Notes under the pieces: generated by a model | What the model was told of the DNA's origin: nothing | Databases searched by the model: none | What the model saw: only the letters and a program-made list of their open reading frames with translations | In this document: positions 20,159-32,200 of the stretch, one piece after another | Position numbering within the stretch: position 1 is the stretch's first letter | Layout: each line of letters opens with the position of its first letter | Translations under genes and position numbers: made by a program | From: Echinococcus granulosus | Lineage: Eukaryota > Platyhelminthes > Cestoda > Cyclophyllidea > Taeniidae | NCBI RefSeq assembly: GCF_000524195.1 | Contig: NW_020170417.1 | Span: 662,809-726,808 of the forward strand | Reading direction: 5' to 3' | DNA: 64,000 nucleotides

Positions 20159-22541
20159 TCTGCCAGCCTGTTCACCCTAATTGCGCCCTCTTGTCGTGTT
20201 TCCTTCCGCCTGTCTACCTGTCGCGGCTGTTAATTCGTCAACGCTGCACAAATTCACTTTCCCGCCTCACACAATTATCGATTTTTAGCCTCGCTACACG
20301 TTTACGCGCTGCGATCAATCGATCAGCTGACGGCACCTGGACGCGCGCACTTCAAATAGCCACTCGAGGAGGACGCATCTCCTCGAGATTATTCTGTAAT
20401 AGGTGGTCTTTTGAAAATAAACTAAATACTTTTTCATACTTTTTCTCTCACAAGTACGCGTTTAACATGAATTACTTTCCACAAAAACACTTTTTAGCAT
20501 TCCTTACAATTTTACGTATATGTTATTTGAGTTGACGCTTGCCGAACCGGGTAAGCAAGGGGCAAGGACTCCAACACGGCCGTCTTCACGTGTCCTATAG
20601 CTGACTATAGGAAACACAAGGTGATCGCAATCCCGCATATTTACAAACCTTTCATTGACCTTTGACCTGTGGTGATGACAAACAAATTTAAAGTCCACCT
20701 TGGCGTGACATTGAACAAGGGCGTGAATTTTGAGACGTTTTACAACGTTCGAAATGTGAGCGCGAAAAGGGAATTTTATAAGAATTAAACCAGGGATGAT
20801 TTTATTCCCCAACAGTAACTAGGATCCATTTCAAAGCTTAAATAGTGCTTTTTCTTGCCTTTTTTTATTTCTTTATTAATAATTATAACATTTCTAGCAA
20901 AGGTTTTTGTGATTTTTCCTGCTCAAATGCCGTTTTGTAAAGACTACTTAATTCGAGTCAGATTTTTGAGTACCGAATTTGCTATTTCCTCACACTACAA
21001 AAGGCGATTTGTTTATTTTCGTCCAATAATGTCAGTAGATGGAAAAGTGTGGCCAATCACTCAGCCACATCTACTGTTGGTGCAATACTTTGATTACTTT
21101 TTTAACTCTGCTTAAAGCTCCGCTTCTGTACTTTCAATGGACGGTAGGGCCTCTGAACCATACCGGTAGCCTCTCACCTCTTCTCTGTGTTGGTAATACA
21201 TGATCTGCTCCCTTTTTATGTTATTTTTGACCTCAGAGAGGACTGCGGACGCTACGGTGGTGGCGGTGAAAAGGACAACTGCATTGATTTCTACTACTGA
21301 ATGCCTAAACCTACTGTGGTGGAAGAAGGGCATATTGGTGCCGATGGGAAAATTGTGACCACCCCTAGTAGAAGGGTTGAAAGTGTTGTCTGCCTATGAC
21401 AACTTCCCCAGTCCCGTGTTCACTAGCTGTGGATCACCTGGGAAAGTTAGTTATAAGCTCTCTTCGGTAACTGTATGGAGATGCCAATCAAGTGAACATG
21501 AGGTACCTCCTCCACCTCTCGCCTGACTGGATATAACTCATGTAGACAGCACTGAAGTAAGACCCAAGTGGTAAGGAGCTGTAGAAGAGATAATTCATCC
21601 CTATGAAACCATTTCAAGCCTCATTCTTTGCTGAATGGCTATGCTTTTAGGCAAGCATTCCTACGTGCAGGGATGGACATACAAGATGGCCAGTACATTT
21701 CTCCATCTTGCAATACAGTATTCAAACGCGACAGAACTCCAGATCTAGCTAGATTTTTGCGAGGGATAAGTGACCTCGTGGTAAAATATCTGCTCAGCTG
21801 CACATAGATTTGATCACTGCCGTGGTCGATTTGTAAGTGTTTGGTGTTGATTCCCGGCAAGGAAGGTTGACCAAAGGGAGTGTCAAGGACGACGCTCAGA
21901 AGGGGAGAAGGGCTGTGTAATACTTTAGTTGGTATGTTTAACTCTTCGTTTTGTCTTTGCTGACGCTTGAGGCTCCGCTTCCGCAATACCGGTGGGTAGT
22001 ATGGCCTCCAAGTCATCTCTTGACCTTCTGTACGTCAATAACACATAGTCTGCCTTAGTAGTCTGACTTTTTTCGGCTTCATGGAAGTCTGAGGCCTCTA
22101 CATTCGGACACTTTCCCTTAGATCGACTAGTGGTATAAACGCACATGCACACTTGGAGACATTTAAATGGCAATGAAGGTCAGTGGGAGCGGCAACCCCA
22201 ACTAGCTTGATCAACGGCTGACATCTCTATGCGACCTTTGCGTGTTCAAATTGACTACGGCTTCGTTGCACGTTTTGTCTTTTGTCCTTCCGGTCAGGCA
22301 CTACAAAGATATAATGGGCATTGGTACTCACCGTGGAAGGTATCTACATTCCTTCGCTTGACCCATCTAAAAATAAGCAAAACTTTGTTTCAATCTGCTT
22401 AAAAAGGGGGAGGCCATGGATTTAGGTACCACTTTTACGCAATGACAGCTTTCTGATTGGCCGACTCGCCTCTGGCGTGGCTAGAAATACCGAAGAGGCC
22501 TCTACAATTACCCAAATTTGAGGAAGCAGTTGTCTGCAAAC
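20159..22541. other. Intergenic, kinesin promoter side and region before the thioredoxin pair
   Basis: The first 250 bases upstream of the kinesin ATG are G+C-rich with CpGs and include a perfect hairpin (20363-20387), consistent with a promoter or 5' UTR. Two minus-strand open frames, 21112-21333 and 21925-22173, look weakly related to each other (see findings) but match no family I know. ORF 21639-22016 (-) is likewise unrecognised. Confidence 0.5.
20363..20387. repeat. Perfect 9-bp hairpin upstream of the kinesin gene
   Basis: CTCGAGGAG and its exact reverse complement CTCCTCGAG are separated by a 7-base loop (GACGCAT). The element lies about 205 bases upstream of the kinesin start codon. 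It may be a 5' UTR hairpin or a dimeric binding site. Confidence 0.6.
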
Positions 22542-22949
22542 ATGCATTCTTTCAGGCTTTCCTTTTTCGTGAATTTCACGGCATGGCTGATGTTTAGTGG
22601 TGGGGGAAGCATTAAAAAATTGAATCCTCATTCGCTGAAGCAGCTGGAAAGCCAATCCAAGAAGTCAAATGACACATGGCTGATACTCTTCTACGCCAGC
22701 TGGTGCTGACATAGCAAAAAACTACCACCAATCTTCGAAGAGGCTGGGAGAGAGTTACCAATGAAGTATCCAGAACTTTCCTTTGCAAAAATTGATGCCT
22801 ATAAGTACAAGAAGAAATTGAGTCGCTATTATATCCAAAGATATCCCACAGTCGAGCTTCATGTGAATGAAACCTACATCAAACACGTGGGATATCAAAC
22901 AGTTAGGAGCTTCGACGTCTTTGTGAATAAATACAGGCCGAAGATGTGA
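22542..22949 (+). pseudogene. Thioredoxin-fold protein with in-frame TGA in the active site
   Basis: From ATG 22542 the frame reads a hydrophobic signal-like start (MHSFRLSFFVNFTAWLMF), then a thioredoxin domain. The active-site region reads YASWC-TGA-HSKKL, where the neighbour has YASWCGHCEEL. TGA at 22707-22709 thus replaces Gly of CGHC, and the second Cys is Ser. After the TGA the same frame continues for 79 codons without another stop (IDAYKYKKK, then YPTV with the cis-Pro) to TGA 22947-22949. It aligns gaplessly with the protein at 23613 at roughly 40% identity by eye. A GGA-to-TGA nonsense change is the plain explanation. Selenocysteine insertion or readthrough would explain why the rest of the frame is kept, but I saw no SECIS-like element in the next 250 bases. 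Confidence 0.75.
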
Positions 22950-23612
22950 TGCCCATTACCTGAGGCAGTCAATTTTCGTTTTTCAGTCAAGTCGACAGCA
23001 AAAAAGTGTTGGCATTCCTTCCTTTTGATCTCATTCAAGTGCCATTTAGGAACTGTAAATATGCTACAGTCTACCTCATTTTGATTTATTTTTTACTACT
23101 TTAATAATTAAATATTTAGTTCTAAAAGCCAACACCCCTGACTTATGCACCCATAAAAAGAAAAGTTTTCATTTAGGGTTAAAGTAATTTAACTTTTACT
23201 TGTGGAATTGCCGGGCTTGACCTGATTATTCACCTTTAATGGCAAACAATTTTGACTCAGAAATTTGCACCAATGAAAGTGCGCACTCCACATGGAAATT
23301 AACCAATCAACAGATTCGGATGGATTAGACTCGCGGTATTTACAACAATAGCATTTAAATAAGATATTAATTAAAAATTCTAACATTTGGTAAAGGCACT
23401 GTTGATATGAAACATCAAAATACAATTTTCCCAATGAGTAAATAGTTTTTATGGGACATCCGTTAGCACTTGAGTTATTTAGACTTTCTGCTTGGGTGCT
23501 GCACACTGGGATTCGGATTGGTTGGGGGCGCACTGGTGACGGCGCGCGACATTTGAGGTTGGCATTGTGATTTGAGCTTTGCGACCCCTTGAGTTTTTCT
23601 GCGGTCTAAACA
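22950..23612. other. Spacer between the two thioredoxin genes
   Basis: This 663-base, A+T-rich stretch would contain the 3' UTR of the first gene and the promoter of the second. The minus-strand ORF 23189-23533 has no family resemblance. No SECIS pattern (RTGA, apical AA, GA) was evident by eye. Confidence 0.5.
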
Positions 23613-23972
23613 ATGTCGAAGTATGAAGGCTCAGTGCAAGAACTAGATCCACATGGCCTAGTACAGATAGAGAAGCAGTCAAGGCAATCTAAAACCACTT
23701 ATGTTATCCTCTTCTATGCCTCCTGGTGTGGGCACTGCGAGGAGCTAATGCCCGTCTTCAGCGAGGCCGCCAAAGCTCTTCCTGGTAGATATCCTAACGT
23801 CGCCTTCGGCAGAATCGATGCCAGCAAGTACAAACAGGAGTTAGTGCACCATAATATCAAGGGTTACCCCACGTTGATGACCCTTGTGGATGGAAACTAC
23901 AACAAATTCTCGGGAAAACGGACATTCGAGAATATAAATGACTTCGTGGGTAAAACCAGGCGGAAGGAGTGA
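23613..23972 (+). CDS. Small PDI-type thioredoxin-domain protein (CGHC)
   Basis: This intronless ORF has 119 codons from ATG 23613 to TGA 23970-23972. The domain has FYASWCGHCEEL (active-site Cys pair near residues 35 and 38), a second strand with GRIDASKYKQ, and GYPTL with the cis-proline facing the redox site. CGHC is the motif of protein disulfide isomerases, not the CGPC of thioredoxin. There is no signal peptide and no KDEL-type tail (it ends KTRRKE), so the location is unclear. The lone domain is about the size of a single PDI a-domain. The adjacent TGA-interrupted relative shows a local tandem duplication, with this copy keeping the catalytic residues. Confidence 0.9.
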   Translation: MSKYEGSVQELDPHGLVQIEKQSRQSKTTYVILFYASWCGHCEELMPVFSEAAKALPGRYPNVAFGRIDASKYKQELVHHNIKGYPTLMTLVDGNYNKFSGKRTFENINDFVGKTRRKE

Positions 23973-26265
23973 TTTATTTTTGTGCTTATTTGCCAGCTTC
24001 AGTACACAGTGCTTTGTTTCTAATTTTGGTTCAAATAAATGCAAAACATGTGACAATTTAGGCTTCAAAGCCGATTAACGTAAATTTGATGGCAGATCGA
24101 CTCAACAAAATTTGCGAAGCCTTAATGTCCAAAATTCAATGTTTAATCGCGTTCACATGGTACCTAGGTAGGCGAGGTGCTGCATTTTGGTCTGATCTAA
24201 TCAGTGGTTCTGGAAGAAAAAGTGAAATTACTCATTTTACAATCATGCCGACTATCCGGTGGGCCTAGTCGAATGCTTTTTAATGCTTGTTCCCTGCAAA
24301 ATTTTGGCCCCAATCTTTCTTTAAATCGCCTGGTTTGCGCAACGGCGCTTCAGGCGTGTCCTGCGTAGTTGCCCCACTAGAAATTATCGATTTCCAACCA
24401 AGGCATGACTCAGCGCAAACGCTGCAGTTCGATCGATAAACAGGCATGACATTTACACTGCCGTGTGGCGGTTGATCGAGTCCTCCGAGCGGGAGTTGAT
24501 ACCCCTGGCTTTCTCATAGCAGATATTCACCGTTATGCAAACTTGCTAGTGTAACGGAGGAAAAAGATTCGCAAACCTCTTTGCTCAGTTTTGTGACCTA
24601 GGTAATAAAAACTAATAACTAGGTATTTTGTCAGATAAATCAGCAATGAGTCATGGCGATGATGTTTGAATTTGTGAAACTGTAGTTTTCACTTCGGAAT
24701 GCAGTGCAGTGGGGTTATATTTTGGTAGCGCATTTAACTATGGGGCCCTGATTTTTCCCTTAAATTGGGAAAAGTCATACAACTTGAGCAGAAAATGTGT
24801 TTTCGATGTACAGAAGGGACCAGGTACTAATGGAGTGGCCCAGAGGCATTTTCGCTCAAAGGAAGTACAAGGACGGAGCCTTAAGTGCATGCGAATCCCA
24901 AATGAAGAGTTAAATGAGTAGTCGAAGAGTACCATGGCTATGGAGGAATTTGAATTCCCGCAGCCTGTGCTTTCGTCCTGCAGTATAGCCTTCGGGTAAT
25001 GGCAAGAACCTCCTAACTCTTCCCTGGTTTACTGATGTATGTCTTATAATAGCGCATTTGCTCATTACGACATCCAGAAAGACTCAGAGTGCTGCAATCA
25101 AATGGAAAATGGCGCAGATAAAAGCTAACATGCGCGTCATATTTGCCATTACGATGTCAGGTAAACAAGCAATACTTGGTTATGACAAGTAATAAAGTAG
25201 GGTGCTACGGACTGATGATTGTGCACATGCTTGAGTGAGAGAAAATAGATATGGTAAACAATTATCTATATTTGATATAAACGTAGCATTAGACGTTTAA
25301 GTCACGCTAAGATGGTTGAATAATAGATAGAAACTCACAAATTATTCTCTTCATTAAATTAACAAGAATCTTAAAGAAAACTGCCATAAAGTTGAACTGA
25401 ATCTTTAAATATGCCACTGATGCGGTAAATGGCACACATAATGCGCGAGATAATTTGTCGGTAGCCACAAAATGACAACGCTCTAACAGGTGTTTATTGT
25501 TATATTTTCCTAAAATGTAGACTAATTGGGTAGCCGAAAACGAAAACCCAAACATTAGTAGAAAAACTCGAATAAAGGAGGAGCAAGGCATGAGGTGCAA
25601 AAACTAGGTGTGCAGCAGTATAGCTTAAAATTTTGTGGCATATATAAACTAGATTACACTTCATGTGGGTCTAAAATATGCTTAATTTTGTGCACATATC
25701 GTTCGCCTTGAGGTCATTGGCCTGGTCCTATCAAGGTCGAGTTGGTTGTCGAAATTCGATTGCCTTGGTGTAGGGATGGATAGTGTACCTGGTTAGTGTG
25801 TCACTTTGAGTTCTCAGACCCGTACTTTAAATTCGACTGACATATTGTCAGAATGAAGTCATCAAACTCTTGGGCTGCCACGACATTCAAAGAGGTCTTT
25901 CGAAAGTAGACTAGTTTTCCTTTTTTTTCCGTTACATTTCGTCAATGGCCTTGGTAACATAGTATGACAGACATGCAGCTAATTAGAGCTGATTAACGCA
26001 CATGCTAAGTTTATTCCTTGCAGAACTTTGCGTAGCATATTGGCCTGGTCTGTTTGGTGCCCAAATTGCATGTTTTAATGTCAAAACTGAGTTTTGGTAC
26101 CATAATTTGCTATTTCCAGAGGAATTAATACCTGGATTGAGTCCAGCTACTTTTCAACTTAGTCTGCATGCATCATAGCACTTTAGAGTCCCTTCCTATT
26201 CATGATTCCTTTGTTTGTGTTATTACCGGTTTCAACTGACAAAATGTTTTCTTTGTCACCCATTT
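23973..26265. other. Intergenic, thioredoxin gene to RABGAP1
   Basis: No coding exon is supportable. The region should include the RABGAP1 promoter and possibly 5' exons encoding a disordered N-terminus. Vertebrate RABGAP1 has about 140 residues before its PTB domain, and I find no counterpart here. Open frames such as 24709-24921 (+) lack any recognisable sequence. Confidence 0.5.
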
Positions 26266-29200
26266 ATGGCAGGCGCGTTACAGTCGAAGGAAAACGCTTT
26301 TTCGAATAAATTTCAAGTTTGTGAGAACACTCTTTTCCTTGGATCTCTCCCCGTCATTTCCTCAGGTGATAATGGCGAACTTCACGCCACATTGAGGCAG
26401 ATTGTAAAGGATTACGGAGCTAGCCCCTCAGGAGCTACGTCGCAGCCCAAACCATTTGTTTGTTTCTCCTTTTCCATCGCTAATGAATCCGCACACTTTA
26501 GGTAGGCCAAACTGTGATTCTCTAACAAATGTTGCTGCAATGCAGTTACTAAATCGAGTCTCTTCATTGTAGCGTTATCAACCAGCAATCTTTCGAGGTT
26601 GTGCAAGGCTTCGATGCTGCAAAGGTTGCTTTCTGCTTCAGCACGTGGATGGAAGACACTCGAGGCTACGTTGTCTTCACATATCCTGACGAAAGCCCTG
26701 ATTCCATTTCCACGGCTTCCAAATGGGATTATTACTGTTTTGTCTATCAGTGCTCCTCTTTGTTCGAGGTGAGTTATGCGGCTGTTTTAGTACAACATAT
26801 TACATCAGTTTTGCACAAAACAGTTTATTAATCTATTTCAAACGATGCTAGGATATTTTTGGAAAACTGACAAAGGTTACCTGCTTAATCACGATGTTTA
26901 TGAACTATGCTCGCTTGTTAAACTGAGGTTGTGAACATATCTTTTCAGCTTCTACACCCTTGCAATTATTTTAAATTAGAGTAGCAACACCAGAAAAAGT
27001 ATTCCGCTTCTCTACGCATTGAGACGGAATCATCTTTAATTTCTGCTACGCCTACTTTTACCCTACCGCTACCTGGTATTCTGGTCGCAACACAGTTTTT
27101 GGATTCAGTTGGATCGCTTTCAAGCTTAGATTGTCTTCAGGTGCATCTTCGATCCTAAGGTTTTCCGGATTGTCTGCAGTGACTGCATTGTCACCTTCAT
27201 AAAGTAACTGTATTCGTTTTTGAAATCACCGCCACTTTTGGCCTTATTATGCATCAGTCAAGTTCACTTTTCATGAGTCAAGATGTCCACTTGAGGTATT
27301 GCCGGAGATTAACCATTACGAAGGATCTGTGACACTTGGTGCATTTAACACTTTGATCTAACTTCGATTTGTTAAATCTAATAGCTATCAATCGGAAGGC
27401 AATTTGTACGAAAAAGTGTGATTTTAGCCAACAGCGCACGATGATAAAAAGATGCAACGTTATTTTGTGATGTTTCGAATTTGCTGCAATTATCTAATAT
27501 GTCCCACGCGAATTTGAAAGAAGCCCAGTAACACATAGTGGGCCCATTCTTGAAAGCTTAATCAGTAAAAAGTTGTTCCAGTTTTCCTTTACCCTCCCCG
27601 AAACGCTTACTTTGCAGGAAGTTTCAGATGTTTTGAGTTAGTTTTAATCTAAAATAACAAAATCGTACTTAGTTTTGGAAAATAAAGTTATACATATTCA
27701 GACGGGTATTTCCTCGTCTCTTGTTGATTAAGAAAGATGTCGTTTTACTATGATTAGCCGTTACTTTTCAATGTCTTTACGACATCACGTGTGGCGTTTG
27801 ACAAATAAACAACCTTGGTCGCTGTCAAATAACATCCATACACATACACACTGCAACCCTGGGTCCAATCAGAACGTCACTGTTCCCAATCGCAATGCAA
27901 ATTTGATGCCGTAATGCCACTGCCTCACTGCGACCGAAGGAGCTGGGAGTGGCCAAAGTGAAGTAAGTGACTGGCATGTTGCCACCACATACTTGAATGT
28001 CGTGTCCCGCGATCAATCCTTCTGAGTGGTGGGTAAAGACTTGTGTCAAGTGCCTCTAGGCAAACGACACCGCACAATTGAGTGTGCGCAAACACACAAC
28101 GTGGTGGTCAAGGTCCAGACCACATGCTCCAAGTACACTCACACACACATGCGCACACACACAGTCGGTTCATTTGCTTCCCACGGCTTGTTCAAATTGC
28201 CTCTCATGTTGCACCACTTAGTGGACTGCTTTGGATGTGGAAATCGTGCACACGCCACCAGCATGGACGTTAGTGTCGGGTTTGTCGGCCACTTGAAGGC
28301 CTCCGTTCTGCCGCTTGTTTTGCAGAAACCACCTCCACTACTCACAACAAATCATCACATGTGAAGTGGGAAGAGAACTTGCAGTTCGTGTCAGATGACC
28401 TAACAATTTCGCGCCATTTTCAGTCCAACTGGCGACACTGTTTCCCGGCAACTTGACAGGACATGCACTGGTTTGTGTGCAACCTAAAGCGCAGGTAGGT
28501 GTGAGGCAGTCTGTTGACACGCCACGGTACGGTGCAGCATGATAGAGTGGGGTAGGTTGGATCATAGTGCCCCACTACAGTACAGTAGTGCTCCCCACTC
28601 CTTTCCTCTTCGTGTGAATCCTCATCGCATCAAATGCAGATGTAACCTGATCAACGCGATTCAAACTTGTCTCCTTTCGGAATTGGGGTTGATTCGATTC
28701 CACAACCGTGGGAGCTTCTCATCAAGTCTGTTGCAAAGCAAGTGAGGAATGTGGGAGGGGAGAATGTACCGTCCCGAGGAGTACCGACGAAATCGTTTGA
28801 TTTTCATGATGAATCACTCAGTAGTGGACGCATCGCCCTCAGTAAGACCATTGACATGCATAGAGGTAAGACCTACTTGTTGATAGCAAGCGAAACTCTT
28901 CTGAATTAATGCGTTATAAATAACTTTCTTGGTACAAAGCTTGTTGGCTGAGATTTGGAGTGAGTTACTCAGCCTTTCTGTCGTAAGTCTGCAAATTAAG
29001 TCATCCGCAGGCGACGTCTTTGATTTCTTTCCTCCCTTATCCATCTATCCATCGGATTCATGTAGATGAGAACTTTGAGAGATGTAGTGGGTATGACTGC
29101 ATTCACACTGAAGGGTAAATGTTGTCAGGACTATCAGTCTGGAAATACCTTGCCAATTTTCTGGAGACTGGAAACACCCTCACAATCACGGACCCTATCA

Positions 29201-32200
29201 AAATGAGTATCGATGGCATGAAACACTTATGTGTGAAGGAATTCCGTTCGGTTTTGCGGTTGCTTATTTTGGGGTCAACCGGCTTACGTAAAGGACATGG
29301 GGCTGTGATGTAGGATTCATTCATTCCAGTCTAAATGTTATCCATCACCACGATTCGACTAGATTGTACCACTGTCTAAAGGCCCCTTTTTGGCTTCTGT
29401 TTGTGATATAGAACAAATTTTGATGATAATTGGTTCGTGGTTCTTTTTTCTGTGGAATGCGGAAGATTTTCTGCGAGAACTACTCACAACGTACCCAAAA
29501 TTACTTGTGGAATAGGTCAGAGGTTGCCCTGCAATCACCATGTGACCCCTACTTGTAAAATTCATTAGAAGGGCAAAAGTTAAAGTGGCCGATATTATGA
29601 ACTAAAAAAGGCATCTTCAAACACCAAACAACCTCAAGACGAAGTTTCATTAAGTTCATTAGTGCACAGAGGGACCTCGGCTGCCAAAAATAGGCACAAG
29701 AGCACAACTGTTTCTGATTGTCGCTCTCCGGAACTCTCAAGTTCATCAATAGATGTCAATGCCTCGGTACTCATGATTGTACTCTGTGCTACTTGTCTGT
29801 TCGTGCAAACTTCCATAAAATGTCGGCTGAATTTGATGCATGTGATTTGAGGTAGTTTGATTTAAGAAATGCGTTTGATCCGGTTCCACAGATGGATAAA
29901 AGTCTCGTAAAACTTGTCTCATTGAGAAAGGTTTATAACTTTGCAATGACGATTATTTCAGAGGACAGAATATCTAAGGCACCTTTTTTCACTCTTAACA
30001 TTTGTTATAAAAAGACCATAGGGGAGTATTTTTTGTCTTATACAACCGCCATTTTCATTTGGTCTTCGTTTAGTGAACACGCAAAGGCTAACTGCCACAG
30101 CACTTTCACCACAGTAGTTAAGGCGACTTGGTAAGCGGGATGATCGCGAAGCTTTTACTAACTTTCTCTGTTTGGAAAGTGGCGATGTGATTCCTTCCGT
30201 AATTCAGGCTTTGATATTCATCTCTAATGTCCGGATGTAGACGGTCGGATTAATACCAAAGTTCTTCAGGCAAGCAGATTGTCTAGATGAACTCTACCCT
30301 TTCTAAAATGTTTAACTTCTTGTTATGATATGCCGCTTTTCGCCTCAGAGTACCACACGATGGAAACCAGGGCCTCATTTGTGGCTCTAGTTACAAGGAA
30401 TCTTGGAACGACTTCAAGAAAGCCTCTACCTTTAAACTACTGTGGTTGATAGCTAAGGCAATTCCCATTATGTCTGTCATATTCCAAGTTTCCTTGTTAG
30501 AACAGAAAATAAGGCCACGTGGCTTCATGGGAGCTTAGCCCGGTCACATTAGTGTGGGGTTTATGTTTCCAAGGTGCTGACTTATCTTGCATTTCGTCAC
30601 TGTCTTATCACAACTCAACTCATTTAAGCAGAGGAAATCGGGACGTCGGTGCGGTTTGATTGAAGACGTCTAATGAAGGATTCAGGCGTCATCAACATGC
30701 CAGTCCCCATAGTGATACCATTTAAAGGTCAAGAGGATGACTAGTAATCCATGCATATCAAGACCTTGCAGGCATAAAAGCAACAAAGCGAAAACCCTTA
30801 TGTTCAAATATACCTAAAAAATGCACCAATTTCATCGCAAATGAATCCGAAAGCCACACTAATCAACAGTTTGCCTATGCAGAGGTGGTAGAGCATTGCT
30901 GTGTTAATGCAAAGCCAATTAACTGACACAGATGGGCAGACAGTTGGCGGCTTGGATAGACAATTTTAAATAGCTAGCTTTTGCCTGTTATGAAGTACCA
31001 GTTTGTATTCACTTTAATGTACGCATCGGAGTGATGGTGGTTTGCATCAACAGTGGGGAATGCCCCAGTCTCCCTTTGTTTTGGCTGAAAATCCAACGTT
31101 AATCTGATCATGTGCAGGCCACCGATTCTTCCGCCTTCCTAGTTGCACTCATAATGGGTAGTACGTAGGTATTATTAATAGGCATCTCCACTCACAGGAA
31201 AGGTAAACAAAACTACTACGCAAATGTCGATAAACTGCCATGAGAGATTTTTAATTTTAACTAAATTGTAGCCTGTGAATTGGGGAAGGGTGTTCAAAAC
31301 AACGCCTCACTTTTTAACATTTTTTGCAAAGTAGATTTAAGTGATGAACCTCAACATTGCGTGAATTATGTTCTCGAGGACGATCTGCTCCTCATTGTAG
31401 ATTTCAACATAATCGAGTGCCACCTTTCACTACTACTTAAAGTAATTAGTTCACTATTTCGTGTCCATCTCAATCAACTCGTGAGAGTATGCTGGTGAAG
31501 TCTCCGGTCAAATGGGCGCCGCTTGAGCTGTTCTGTCAGGGTTTACCTGAACACTTATCCGGTACTAACTCTACTTGACTTGAGGCTGTCACAAACCAGG
31601 GTGTAGGTAGGTTCAGCGCTCACATTCGCATCTCCAGCAACCCCTCCTTCCCTTATGGTCCTGCCTGTTGCTAACTGAATGTCCGGAGTGGTATGTATTT
31701 GGCATATCTCCGTTAGCCTGAGTGTTGACAAGTTTCATAAAGCTTTCTTTTATGGGTTTGAATAAAGTCAACGCCAACGTTCAGGCGGCTGCACCTGCCA
31801 TCACGGGCAGTGGAAAAGGAGTCCTACAATCAATTTGTGAAGATGGAATGATGAGAGTTGATACAAAGGTCTCAGAATGCTGAATGTGCGTATTGGGTTA
31901 CTGTAGGTTCACAAACTCTTTAAAAGTGTGCAAAACTGTAAATAGCAAGCAAATGGAAATCTGAATTTGTAAGAAAAAATAAGATTGTTTATTTGTCCAA
32001 AAAAGTGGCCTTCTCTTGTGACAGGCATGAAGAGCTTTGTGCTTTCAAAAACAGAACAGCTTAAACCTAGTCGGTTTGAAAACTCTTTTCAAATCATGTT
32101 CCGTTATCAGTAAGTGACCGGTAACCAGATAAGTTCGTGCAGTTTTTCAAGAATTTTTCTAGTTTTCATCGATTGCAATAACTAGCATTACGATATGCAA

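Noticed and set aside
22950..23200. Possible SECIS element for the TGA-containing thioredoxin gene
   Set aside because: TGA-containing words occur, but none has a paired helix with an apical AA and opposing GA at plausible spacing by eye. A proper structure search is needed to exclude it.
28026..28364. 112-codon ORF in RABGAP1 intron 2
   Set aside because: It includes translation of a CA microsatellite (THTHMRTHT) and has no other support.
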